In this document: positions 1 through 8,322 of the stretch, piece by piece
Layout of the letters: the number at the start of each line of letters is the position of its first letter
How positions within the stretch are numbered: position 1 is the stretch's first letter
From: Peptococcaceae bacterium
GTDB taxonomy: Bacteria > Bacillota > Peptococcia > DRI-13 > UBA5745
Assembly (NCBI GenBank): GCA_031265035.1
Contig: JAISDE010000011.1
Coordinates: 1-34,792, forward strand
Length of the DNA stretch: 34,792 nt
Direction of reading: 5' to 3'
The notes under the pieces: generated by a model
Told to the model about the DNA's origin: nothing
Seen by the model: the letters and a program-made list of their open reading frames with translations, nothing else
The model's database searches: none
Position numbers and translations under genes: made by a program

Positions 1-1
1 T

Positions 2-604
2 CTGGTGCCGACTTTGACGGCGGTGGAAAATGTGTGTATGCCACTGATGTTTGACGGCGCGCCAAAAGGCAGGCGGGAGAAGCTGGCGAAGGCGCTGCTG
101 ACCCAGATTGGCCTGGGCAAGCGCCTGCGCAACAAGCCGACGGAGATGAGCGGCGGCCAGCAGCAGCGGGTCAGTATCGCCAGGGCGTTGATCAATAATC
201 CCAAGATTATTTACGCCGACGAGCCTACGGGGAATCTGGATACCAAAAATACCAAGGAAATCATGGACATTTTGATCAAGAGGGTACGGGAAAATGGCGT
301 TACACTGGTGATGGTGACCCATAATCCGGAGTTGGCGGCATACGCTGACCGGGTGATTTATATGCGAGACGGCCAGATTCAAAAAATCCTGGATCAGCGT
401 ACCGGGGAGACCCAGGAATTCGCGGGTAACAGTGAAAGTGACAATGACGGGGCCGGCGACTCGGCCAGTGACAATAGCAATAGCAATAACAATGATAATG
501 CCAATGCCAATAGCAATGACAATAACAATTACAATGACAACAACAATGGCGGCGACAAGAGCGGTAACGACAGTGGCGGGGACGCCGTAAAGCGAGAAGG
601 CTAA
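2..604 (+). CDS. ABC transporter ATP-binding protein, MacB/LolD type (5' truncated by window edge), with Asn/Asp/Ser-rich C-terminal tail
   Basis: Reading frame open from the window start (LVPTLTAVENV); signature MSGGQQQRVSIARALINNPKIIYADEPTGNLD and H-loop VTHNPELA; last ~55 aa are low-complexity N/D/S. Confidence 0.93.
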   Translation: MVPTLTAVENVCMPLMFDGAPKGRREKLAKALLTQIGLGKRLRNKPTEMSGGQQQRVSIARALINNPKIIYADEPTGNLDTKNTKEIMDILIKRVRENGVTLVMVTHNPELAAYADRVIYMRDGQIQKILDQRTGETQEFAGNSESDNDGAGDSASDNSNSNNNDNANANSNDNNNYNDNNNGGDKSGNDSGGDAVKREG

Positions 605-618
605 GAAGGAGCGAAGGA

Positions 619-2358
619 ATGAATTTGCGGGGGAAAAAATTACGGGGGCTGGCGGGGTCGCTGGTCATGATGACGCTGCTGCTGCTGGCGGCGGCGCCGG
701 TTTACGGCGGCGGGCTGGTCAATGTGCCCAATTCGGTGATGCCGGTATTGTCTCTGGAGTTGGTAAGGCAGGATCAGGCGGTAATCGGCGAGGGGTTTAC
801 CATTGTCTATCGGGTGAAAAATATCAGTGACAAGCCCGCCTTCAAGATCAATTACAATTTTGAGCTGTCGGGCGTGGAGGTCGTCAATCCTTTCGACGTA
901 AAAGAAAAGCCGGCGGAAATTGAGATGCTGGATCCGGGGGCCAGCGCCAATATTTCCGTCAAGTTCGCCGTCAAGACCATCGAGGGCGGCGCCAGGGAGA
1001 GAACCTACCGGATACGGGGCTATGTCACCTGCCAGGACGCGTCCTTCGGCAATACGATGACATACTCAGCCATTACGGATATCCCGGTGGGGATCGTCAC
1101 CGCCGTGCCCAACTTGCTGGTGCAGGATTTGCGGATCGTCGGGGAGGACACCAATTCCCCCGAGGGGTTTGAGATGACGCTGCTCCTGAAAAACAGCAGC
1201 ATGATTTACGATATGCGCAATATCACCTTGCAGCTGGACGGCGGCGAGAATTTCGAGACGATGGATGTGAGCAATAAAAAGGAGATCGGCCGGATCTCCG
1301 CCAACGAGGGGAGCGAGATCAGCTTTAAGCTGCGGGTGAAGGACGGGCGCAAAAGCAACACGGCGACCCTGAACGTCAACTACAGCTACAGCGAGGGCAA
1401 GGTGAGCGAGCGGGTGGAGACCTTGTTTTTGCCTTTGCCGGAGGATACCTCGGACAACGGCCGGGTGCCCAGGGTAATTATCAAGCGGTACTCGCTGTCA
1501 AAGGATCGTGTGCTGGCCGGGGATCGGATCGATTTAACCCTGGTGATTGAGAATACCAACAGCCGGCCGGTAAAAAATGTCCTGATCAATTTCGGGGTGG
1601 ACAGCATCACCTCCGACAGCGGCGGCTCTCGCCGCAGCACGGTATTCGCGCCGGTGAATTCCAGCAATACCTTTCACATCGATCAAATAGCCGGCCAGGC
1701 CGTGGTGACCAATACGATTACTTTCTCCGTGGATCCGGGGGCGGCGGCCCAGACCTATATCGTGCCCGTGACCATCAAGTACGAGGACGAGCGGGGTTTG
1801 CTCAGCGATCTGTCGGTCAGCGACACGGTCAACATCCCCGTGACCCAGGAGGCCAAATTGAGCGTCAGCTCCATGGTCTTTCCCAAAACAGCCCAGGTGG
1901 GCATGCCGGTGGCGGTGACGGCGGAGTTTATCAACGCCGGCAAGGTGGATCTGACGGAGTTCTCCGTCCGCCTGAGCGGGGATTTCAATGTGCAGGACGC
2001 TTCCGCCTATCAGGCCAAGCTGGCTATGGGGGGAATGAATTCCTACACGGGGATGTTGATCCCCCTGGAGGAGGGGCAGCGGGAAGGCATATTGCTCGTC
2101 TCTTATACGGATAACAACAATGAGACGGTAGCGCATGAATATCCTTTTACGGTGGAAGTGACGCCCGCGGAGGATATGGGCGCGATGCTGCCGGAGGGGC
2201 CGACGCCGCCGGAGGAGCCTACCGGCCTGGCGAACAGGGCGCTGGCCTTTGTCAAAGAGCAATGGGTGCTTTTGCTCCTGGCCTTGGTAGTGGTTCTACA
2301 GACGATTTACATCATTAGGGTTAAGAAAAAGGCGAAAGAGGAATTTTTTGATGAATAA
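619..2358 (+). CDS. Secreted, C-terminally membrane-anchored protein with CARDB / S-layer-like (COG1361-type) repeats
   Basis: N-terminal signal peptide, repeated beta-rich segments (VPNLLVQDLRIVG..., VPRVIIKRYSLSKDRVLAGDRIDLTLVIENTNSRPVKNV), C-terminal TM WVLLLLALVVVLQTIYIIRVKKKAK; between ABC ATPase and permeases. Confidence 0.75.
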   Translation: MNLRGKKLRGLAGSLVMMTLLLLAAAPVYGGGLVNVPNSVMPVLSLELVRQDQAVIGEGFTIVYRVKNISDKPAFKINYNFELSGVEVVNPFDVKEKPAEIEMLDPGASANISVKFAVKTIEGGARERTYRIRGYVTCQDASFGNTMTYSAITDIPVGIVTAVPNLLVQDLRIVGEDTNSPEGFEMTLLLKNSSMIYDMRNITLQLDGGENFETMDVSNKKEIGRISANEGSEISFKLRVKDGRKSNTATLNVNYSYSEGKVSERVETLFLPLPEDTSDNGRVPRVIIKRYSLSKDRVLAGDRIDLTLVIENTNSRPVKNVLINFGVDSITSDSGGSRRSTVFAPVNSSNTFHIDQIAGQAVVTNTITFSVDPGAAAQTYIVPVTIKYEDERGLLSDLSVSDTVNIPVTQEAKLSVSSMVFPKTAQVGMPVAVTAEFINAGKVDLTEFSVRLSGDFNVQDASAYQAKLAMGGMNSYTGMLIPLEEGQREGILLVSYTDNNNETVAHEYPFTVEVTPAEDMGAMLPEGPTPPEEPTGLANRALAFVKEQWVLLLLALVVVLQTIYIIRVKKKAKEEFFDE

Positions 2359-3736
2359 TGTTGATATTTTCCGGGTTGCTTACGGCAATTTGTTTCGCCG
2401 CAAGGTGCGGGCGATCCTGACCATCGTGGGGGTATTTATCGGCACGATGGCCATCGTGGTGATGATGTCCCTGGGCATCGGTCTACAGGATTCTACCGAG
2501 AAGCAAATGTCGATGTGGGGGGATATCAACGTAATTACGGTAAATCAGGGGCGCAGCTGGGATCCGGAGACCGGTGAGTACAAGGGCAATGAGCAGCGGT
2601 TGAACGACGAGGCGGTGGCCCGGATGACACAGGAGGATGGGGTGCTGGCGGTGATGCCCTCCTATCAGATCGGCGGGGAGGTCAAATACGGCTCCAAGAT
2701 AGGGTGGGTCAGTCTCTACGGCGTGGATCCGGAAACCTTTACCCAAATGTCTTACGCCGTGACGGACGGGCGGATGCTGCGGGAGGGTGAGAGCGGCAAC
2801 GCGCTGGTGGGCTGGCAGGTGATCAACCAGTTTTATGATCCCAACGTACAGGATTATTGGCGCTACGCCGACCAGAGCGCCGACTCCCGGGAGATGTTGG
2901 GGCAGGTATTCTATATGGAGCTGCGCAACAATTACAATTATGAGATTTACAGGAAGGTTCCCCTGACGGTAGTGGGAGTATTGGAGGGGGAGTACAAAAA
3001 TCACGCTTACAATGTGTACGCGCCTCTGTCCGATGTAGCGAAATGGCGAGCCTTTTTGCAGGACAACGCCTATATGACCCAGGAGCAGCGGGACATGGAG
3101 GCGCAGGCCGAGGCGGAGAGGATCGAGAGCGGCCGGGTGGGGATCGTTTATGAGGGCAGGAGCCGGGATAGCAAGGATTATGATCAAATCATGATCAACT
3201 GCAAAAATGTGGTGTTTGCCCGGCAGGTGGCGGCGGTCCTGCGGGAGGAAGGCTATAATTTGTATACGATGGCCGACAGTATGCAGGAGGTGGAGAAGCA
3301 GACCGTGCTGATTCAGGCCGTTTTGGGCGGGATCGGCGGCATCACCCTTTTGGTGGCGTCCATCGGGATCGCCAATACGATGATTATGGCGATTTATGAG
3401 CGCACCAGGGAGATCGGGGTAATGAAGGTGATTGGCGCCACCGGCGGCGATGTTTTGCGGATGTTTTTGATGGAGGCGGGCCTGATCGGTGTTTGCGGCG
3501 GCCTGCTGGGGCTGGCTTTCAGCCTGGGGGTTTCCCAGTTGATCAATTATGTGGCCGGCGATTTTATGAGCGCCGGCATGGGCCTGAGCGGCGCCGATTT
3601 GAAGATATCCCTGATTCCGCCGTATTTGATGGCTTTCGCGCTGATTTTCGCGTTTGTGGTCGGCATGGTGGCCGGGATTTATCCGGCCTGGCGGGCGGCG
3701 AAGCTCAGCCCGATCACGGCGATTCGCAACGAGTAG
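2351..3736 (+). CDS. MacB/FtsX-like ABC transporter permease (copy 1)
   Basis: N-terminal RRKVRAILTIVGVFIGTMAIVVMMSLGIGL, C-terminal FtsX domain IANTMIMAIYERTREIGVMKVIGATGGDV; ATG at 2351 overlaps the upstream stop. Confidence 0.92.
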   Translation: MNNVDIFRVAYGNLFRRKVRAILTIVGVFIGTMAIVVMMSLGIGLQDSTEKQMSMWGDINVITVNQGRSWDPETGEYKGNEQRLNDEAVARMTQEDGVLAVMPSYQIGGEVKYGSKIGWVSLYGVDPETFTQMSYAVTDGRMLREGESGNALVGWQVINQFYDPNVQDYWRYADQSADSREMLGQVFYMELRNNYNYEIYRKVPLTVVGVLEGEYKNHAYNVYAPLSDVAKWRAFLQDNAYMTQEQRDMEAQAEAERIESGRVGIVYEGRSRDSKDYDQIMINCKNVVFARQVAAVLREEGYNLYTMADSMQEVEKQTVLIQAVLGGIGGITLLVASIGIANTMIMAIYERTREIGVMKVIGATGGDVLRMFLMEAGLIGVCGGLLGLAFSLGVSQLINYVAGDFMSAGMGLSGADLKISLIPPYLMAFALIFAFVVGMVAGIYPAWRAAKLSPITAIRNE

Positions 3737-3755
3737 CGGGCGGCGCGAGGAAAAA

Positions 3756-3806
3756 AAATAGTATAGAAGCAAATGGATAAAAGCAAATAGTATAGAAGCA
3801 AATGGA
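3756..3806. repeat. Intergenic direct repeat, 22 bp x2, period 29 bp
   Basis: AAATAGTATAGAAGCAAATGGA at 3756-3777 and 3785-3806. Confidence 0.85.
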
Positions 3807-3854
3807 GCGGTTGGCGCCTCGGCGCCACTGGAAAGGTTACAGGGGTTACGGAAA

Positions 3855-5225
3855 ATGAAATATATTGACATCATCCGGATGGCCTATGGCAATTTGCTGC
3901 GGCGCAAAATGCGAGCTATCCTGACCATTGTGGGCGTATTTATCGGCACGATGGCTATCGTGGTCATGATGTCCCTGGGGATTGGCCTCAAGGAGACTAC
4001 AGAGAAGCAGATGGAGATGTGGGGTGATATCAATATTATCACCATTGAGCAAGGCCGGGGCTATAACCCCAAAACCGGCGAGTACCGGGGTAAGGAGCAG
4101 CGGTTGAACGACGCCGCCGTCGCCAGGGCGGCGGGGGAGGAAGGCGTCTTGGCGGTAATGCCGATTTACAAGATAGACAGCGAGGCTAAATACGGCAAAA
4201 AAGTCGGCGCGCTGAGTGTCTGCGGCGTGGCGCCGGAATTATTCGCCCAAATGAAGTATAAGGTAAAGGACGGCCGAATGCTGGAAAAGGGGGACAGCAA
4301 CAATGTGCTGGTAGGCTGGCAAGTCGCCAACGCGTTTTATGAGCCGGACAAGGAGGCGCCGGATTTTAGTAATCTGAAGAATTCCCTGGAAATGCTGAAT
4401 AAAATCACTTATATGGAGGTGCATAACAGCTACGACAACGGTGTTTACAAAAAGCTGCCCCTGACGGTGGTGGGGGTGCTGGAAGGCGAGTACAAGGATC
4501 ACGCTTTCAATGTCTACGCTCCCATCGACGATGTGGTGAAGTGGCGGGAGCTGATCCAGGATAAAAAATATATGAGCGCGGAGCAGCGGGCGAATGAGCA
4601 GCGGGCCGAGCAAGAGGCGCTGGCCAAAGGCAAGCGTCAAGCGAATAATAAGCGGGATCCCAAGGATTATGACAGCATCATGGTCAATTGTCAAAACGTG
4701 CTGGCGGCCCGGCGGCTGGCGGAGAGCCTGCGGGAGGAAGGGTATTCGGTGAACGCTATGGCTGACAGCATGGAGGAAGTGGAAAAGCAGAGCAAGGTGA
4801 TTCAAGCTGTGCTGGGCGGCATTGGCAGCATCACCCTTTTGGTGGCGTCTATCGGGATCGCCAATACGATGATCATGGCTATCAACGAGCGCACCAAGGA
4901 GATCGGGGTGATGAAGGTGATCGGGGCTACCGGCGGCGATATCCTGGGGATGTTTCTGATGGAGGCGGGCATGATCGGGATCTGCGGCGGGATTTTGGGT
5001 CTAATATGCAGCTTGGGGGTTTCCAAGGTGATCAATCATTTTTCCGCCAATTTTATGGGCGGGGACATGGGGCTGGAGACAGGCGCTATGGGGATTTCTA
5101 TGGTGCCGCCGTATCTGATGGTGTTCGCGCTGATCTTCGCCTTTATGATTGGGATTATCGCCGGGATTTATCCGGCCTGGCGAGCGTCAAAACTCAAACC
5201 GATTACGGCGATCCGGGGCGAGTAG
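3855..5225 (+). CDS. MacB/FtsX-like ABC transporter permease (copy 2, paralog of copy 1)
   Basis: RRKMRAILTIVGVFIGTMAIVVMMSLGIGL and IANTMIMAINERTKEIGVMKVIGATGGDI; strongly similar to the preceding ORF along its length. Confidence 0.92.
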   Translation: MKYIDIIRMAYGNLLRRKMRAILTIVGVFIGTMAIVVMMSLGIGLKETTEKQMEMWGDINIITIEQGRGYNPKTGEYRGKEQRLNDAAVARAAGEEGVLAVMPIYKIDSEAKYGKKVGALSVCGVAPELFAQMKYKVKDGRMLEKGDSNNVLVGWQVANAFYEPDKEAPDFSNLKNSLEMLNKITYMEVHNSYDNGVYKKLPLTVVGVLEGEYKDHAFNVYAPIDDVVKWRELIQDKKYMSAEQRANEQRAEQEALAKGKRQANNKRDPKDYDSIMVNCQNVLAARRLAESLREEGYSVNAMADSMEEVEKQSKVIQAVLGGIGSITLLVASIGIANTMIMAINERTKEIGVMKVIGATGGDILGMFLMEAGMIGICGGILGLICSLGVSKVINHFSANFMGGDMGLETGAMGISMVPPYLMVFALIFAFMIGIIAGIYPAWRASKLKPITAIRGE

Positions 5226-5289
5226 GGGCTGGCAAACAGGCGGCGAATTTGTTATACTAAGCGCGGGATTATTTCGCGCGGGGTTGTGG

Positions 5290-5329
5290 CCAATGCCTAA
5301 TCGCTTAAGTTTACGCTATTAGGCATTGG
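5290..5329. other. Perfect 12-bp inverted repeat with 16-nt loop
   Basis: CCAATGCCTAAT (5290-5301) ... ATTAGGCATTGG (5318-5329); no adjacent T-run. Confidence 0.8.
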
Positions 5330-5358
5330 TCGGCCGGCGGCGGGCGGGAGAGCGTATT

Positions 5359-6153
5359 TTGAACGTATACGATTTTGACTGCACGATTTATGACGGTGAT
5401 TGCACAAGGGATTTTTACGCTTATTGCTTGAGCAACCGCTGGTCGCTGGCCCGGTTTTGGCCGGCTCAGGCCTGGGCGTTTTTGCTCTATGCCTTGGGGC
5501 TCATCGACAAGACCCGCTGCAAAGAGCGATTTTTTGTCTTTTTTCGGGGACTGCCGGATATGGATAATTTTGTGTATGATTTCTGGCGCCGCCGGATTGG
5601 GCGGATCAAGCACTTTTATCAGGTCTGGCAAAAGCCGGACGACCTGATTATCTCCGCCTCGCCGGATTTTTTGGTGCGGCAGGCTTGCCGGCGGCTGGGG
5701 ATCGCCAACCTCATCGCCTCGGAAGTGGATTACCGCACGGGCAAATTTGTCGGCGCTAATTGTTATGGCGAGGAAAAGGTACGCCGTTTCATCGCCAACT
5801 ATCCCCGGGGGGAGGTAGACGGTTTTTTTTCCGACTCGCTGTCGGATACCCCTATGGCCCGGCTGGCCAAAAGGAGCTATCTGGTCAGAAAGAATCAGGT
5901 TGTGCCCTGGCTTGCGGCGCCGGCGGCGCCGGCGCCGGTGGGGGATCGGCCGGCCGGCGGCGCCGACACCGGGGGTGGCGGGAGTGGCGGCTCGGCCCCC
6001 CGGCGGGGCGGCGGGGCCGGGGATGTCGGCAGCGGCGGCTCAGGCCAGCAGGGGGCCGATGGCCGCGATCAGGATACTAAACACTACTACGGAAACCAGG
6101 CAGAAGACCTTGTTCAGCCCGAAGCCCAGCGTCCAGGAGGGCCGGCCGCATAA
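5359..6153 (+). CDS. HAD-IB family phosphatase with low-complexity Gly/Ala/Pro C-terminal extension
   Basis: NVYDFDCTIYDGD (DxDxT), LIISASPDFLVRQACRRLGI, FFSDSLSDTPM; probable TTG start at 5359 after GGGAG. Tail overlaps the convergent gene. Confidence 0.78.
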   Translation: MNVYDFDCTIYDGDCTRDFYAYCLSNRWSLARFWPAQAWAFLLYALGLIDKTRCKERFFVFFRGLPDMDNFVYDFWRRRIGRIKHFYQVWQKPDDLIISASPDFLVRQACRRLGIANLIASEVDYRTGKFVGANCYGEEKVRRFIANYPRGEVDGFFSDSLSDTPMARLAKRSYLVRKNQVVPWLAAPAAPAPVGDRPAGGADTGGGGSGGSAPRRGGGAGDVGSGGSGQQGADGRDQDTKHYYGNQAEDLVQPEAQRPGGPAA

Positions 6154-7431
6154 GCCGCTGAGTACCAGGGAGGTGGCGGTCAGCGGCGAGAGGAAGGTTC
6201 CCAGGAGGCAGCCGGTAAGCATCGCCAGGGACAGGGACATGATATCCAGCCCCAGGGCGGCCGGCGTGACGGCGCTGAGCAGCACCGTGATGATCACGGC
6301 GGGGTGGATGCCGGCCAAAGCCGGCAGGATCAACAGCAGCAGCAGCGCGCCAATCATCAGCACCGGATAGGCCACCAGCCAGTCCGGCAGCAGCCTGGGA
6401 ATCACGGCGCCGGCGCCGGCGGCCTCCAGGGCCTTGCCCAGAAAACCGGCCGCCGTATACAAGGCGCATTGGTTTTGGACGCTCAGGAGGGATTTGTGAT
6501 AGAATTGGGACATCCCCTGACGGTAAGCCTGGTGATGCCCCTGGAGTAGCGCCGCGGCGACGGGGAAAAGCAGGGCGACCAGGGGGATAATGGTCAAAAG
6601 ATCCCAGGGCGTGAGCAGATTGCCCAGGATCAGGGCGCCGATCAGCGACACCGCCAGCAGGAGCATGGCCCGCAGCTTGCGCTGATCCACCGTCGCGCCA
6701 GCCGTCGCCTCCAGCCTCTGAAAGTTTTGCGGGTGACGGCGAATTTTCCAAAAGACCGAGGCCAGATCCATGCCGATAAAAATAGCGGAGAACAAAAGCC
6801 CCACAGGAATCAGGCTCAGCCAGGAAACCCGGAGCTGCGTGTTGATCAGCGCCATGGAGGTCCAGGCCGGCGACCAAAAGCCGGAGGAGGAGTAGCTCCG
6901 CAGCAGCGTCGCCAAAAATGTGTCCTCCGAATTGTACATTTTGGCGTGGGGGCTGAACAGCTCATAGATGATCACCACCGCGCCCACGCTGATCAGCACG
7001 CCCAGGAAATGGGCGCAGACAGCGGTCAGGGCGCAAAAGCTGAATACGGTGCGCATCCTGGTCTGGGTAACGATTTTTAGCTCGCTTTGATAATCCACGT
7101 AAAAAAAGGGCATGGAGAGCATTGGCACACAGATGAGCATGGTGGCGATACTGGCGTTTTTCAGCCAGGCCTCCAGCCAAACGCCGAAAGACGCCTGCCC
7201 CAAAAGCAAAAACAGGGCACCCAGGGCAAAAAGGCCCAGCACTACCGTCCGGGTAACCTTTTCCAGCTTGGGTATCGCCTGGCTGATGACAAAGAGCAGG
7301 GCGACGGCGCAAAGGCCGTTGAGCAGGGGAAGATTGATAAAATAGCTGATCAGGCGCAAGGCGGCGAAGGCTATCACCGCGACGCGGCGAACATGGGCGC
7401 CGGATATGGGCATGGGTATCCCTCCAGGCAT
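6040..7431 (-). CDS. Multi-pass membrane transporter-like protein, substrate unknown
   Basis: Hydrophobic ORF with many TM segments (e.g. LVAYPVLMIGALLLLLILPALAGIHPAVIITVLLSAVTPAALGL); two in-frame RBS/ATG starts at 7431 and 7413. Confidence 0.75.
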   Translation of the reverse strand: MPGGIPMPISGAHVRRVAVIAFAALRLISYFINLPLLNGLCAVALLFVISQAIPKLEKVTRTVVLGLFALGALFLLLGQASFGVWLEAWLKNASIATMLICVPMLSMPFFYVDYQSELKIVTQTRMRTVFSFCALTAVCAHFLGVLISVGAVVIIYELFSPHAKMYNSEDTFLATLLRSYSSSGFWSPAWTSMALINTQLRVSWLSLIPVGLLFSAIFIGMDLASVFWKIRRHPQNFQRLEATAGATVDQRKLRAMLLLAVSLIGALILGNLLTPWDLLTIIPLVALLFPVAAALLQGHHQAYRQGMSQFYHKSLLSVQNQCALYTAAGFLGKALEAAGAGAVIPRLLPDWLVAYPVLMIGALLLLLILPALAGIHPAVIITVLLSAVTPAALGLDIMSLSLAMLTGCLLGTFLSPLTATSLVLSGLCGRPSWTLGFGLNKVFCLVSVVVFSILIAAIGPLLA

Positions 7432-7477
7432 GAGTATCCCTCCAGTTTCTGTCCCAGATATTTTTCTGTTTCCAATA

Positions 7478-7513
7478 TGTTAGCGTATGTGTTAGCATAT
7501 ATGTTAGCATAGT
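7478..7513. repeat. 12-bp direct repeat x3 in divergent intergenic region
   Basis: TGTTAGCGTATG / TGTTAGCATATA / TGTTAGCATAGT at 12-bp spacing. Confidence 0.85.
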
Positions 7514-7618
7514 CCCGGTCGGCTGACAATGACGCTTGCCCGGCCCGCCGCCGCTGTAGGCGGGTTTTTGTTGACACAGGTTATAATTAGCAAAATTTTG
7601 TTGGAGGGGGAGACGATA

Positions 7619-8224
7619 ATGGACAGAAAAGAGTTGTGCGGGCAATTGCTGGAGCGGCTGCCTTTTCAGACTATGGAGGTGAAAAGGAAGAGTTTTTGCA
7701 CCCTGTCCTTTGGGCAGGGCGGTTATGTCTGGATCCTGCGTAAGGGCTTGCTGATGAGCGTCCGCAATACGGAAGAAGGCCGCTACAAGGCGCTGGGGGT
7801 TTTTGACGCGCCCTCGCTGATCGGCGTCGGCGGCTTGCGGCAGGCCACCAGGCATATTACCGCCTACACCTTGAGCAAGAGCGTGCTGAGCTTTGCCCGG
7901 GTCAAGGATTTTTTGGCGCTGCTCTACAAAGATATCGATATATGTTATAATTTTATGCTATATATCAGCGCCAGCCTGCTGGATTCCTACAATGACCTGG
8001 AAATCAACACGCTGGGCACGCTGGAGGATCGGGTGCGGGCCTTTGAGGAACAAATCGCCACTAAAAAGCTGCCCAAGGACGCCTCGCTCTCGGAGGTTAT
8101 CACGGCGATGGCCGTCGGCGCCCATCCCGGCAGCATCAGCCGGATTCGCAAGCAGCAGAAAAGAGGCGCGAATGTAATGGAGTCTGAGGTAGGCTCGGAA
8201 AATGCCGAGACAAGCCAGGAATGA
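7619..8224 (+). CDS. Crp/Fnr-like transcriptional regulator (cyclic-nucleotide-binding fold, HTH C-terminus)
   Basis: ATG at 7619 with GGAGGGGGAG upstream; YVWILRKGLLMSVRNTEEGRYKALGVFDAPSLIG; C-terminal LSEVITAMAVGAHPGSISRIRKQ HTH-like. Confidence 0.68.
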   Translation: MDRKELCGQLLERLPFQTMEVKRKSFCTLSFGQGGYVWILRKGLLMSVRNTEEGRYKALGVFDAPSLIGVGGLRQATRHITAYTLSKSVLSFARVKDFLALLYKDIDICYNFMLYISASLLDSYNDLEINTLGTLEDRVRAFEEQIATKKLPKDASLSEVITAMAVGAHPGSISRIRKQQKRGANVMESEVGSENAETSQE

Positions 8225-8256
8225 CTGAAATGACCGGAATGACTGGAATGACCGCA
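8219..8256. repeat. 9-bp tandem repeat, ~4 copies
   Basis: ATGACTGAA / ATGACCGGA / ATGACTGGA / ATGACCGCA; overlaps the stop codon of the Crp-like gene. Confidence 0.8.
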
Positions 8257-8322
8257 ATATGATTTTGTCGCCGCCGTTACCTGAATTTTTACCGATCGGG
8301 AAATGGGCGGCAGGGAGGAAAT

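Noticed and set aside
300-668. Cys/His-rich 122-aa minus-strand ORF that looks metal-binding (CHCNCYCHCYWHWHYHC)
   Set aside because: Antisense of the Asn/Asp/Ser repeat tail of the ABC ATPase; composition is a by-product of the repeat.
1534-2262. 242-aa minus-strand ORF
   Set aside because: Antisense to the CARDB-like protein; no domain logic, Arg/His-rich.
2483-3874. 463-aa minus-strand ORF antisense to permease 1
   Set aside because: His/Arg/Gln-rich shadow translation of a well-supported FtsX-like permease; GC-rich codon structure explains the open antisense frame.
7374-7577. 67-aa minus-strand ORF with YANIYANTYANI repeat
   Set aside because: Translation of the intergenic 12-bp repeat; overlaps the transporter 5' end in another frame and has no convincing RBS.
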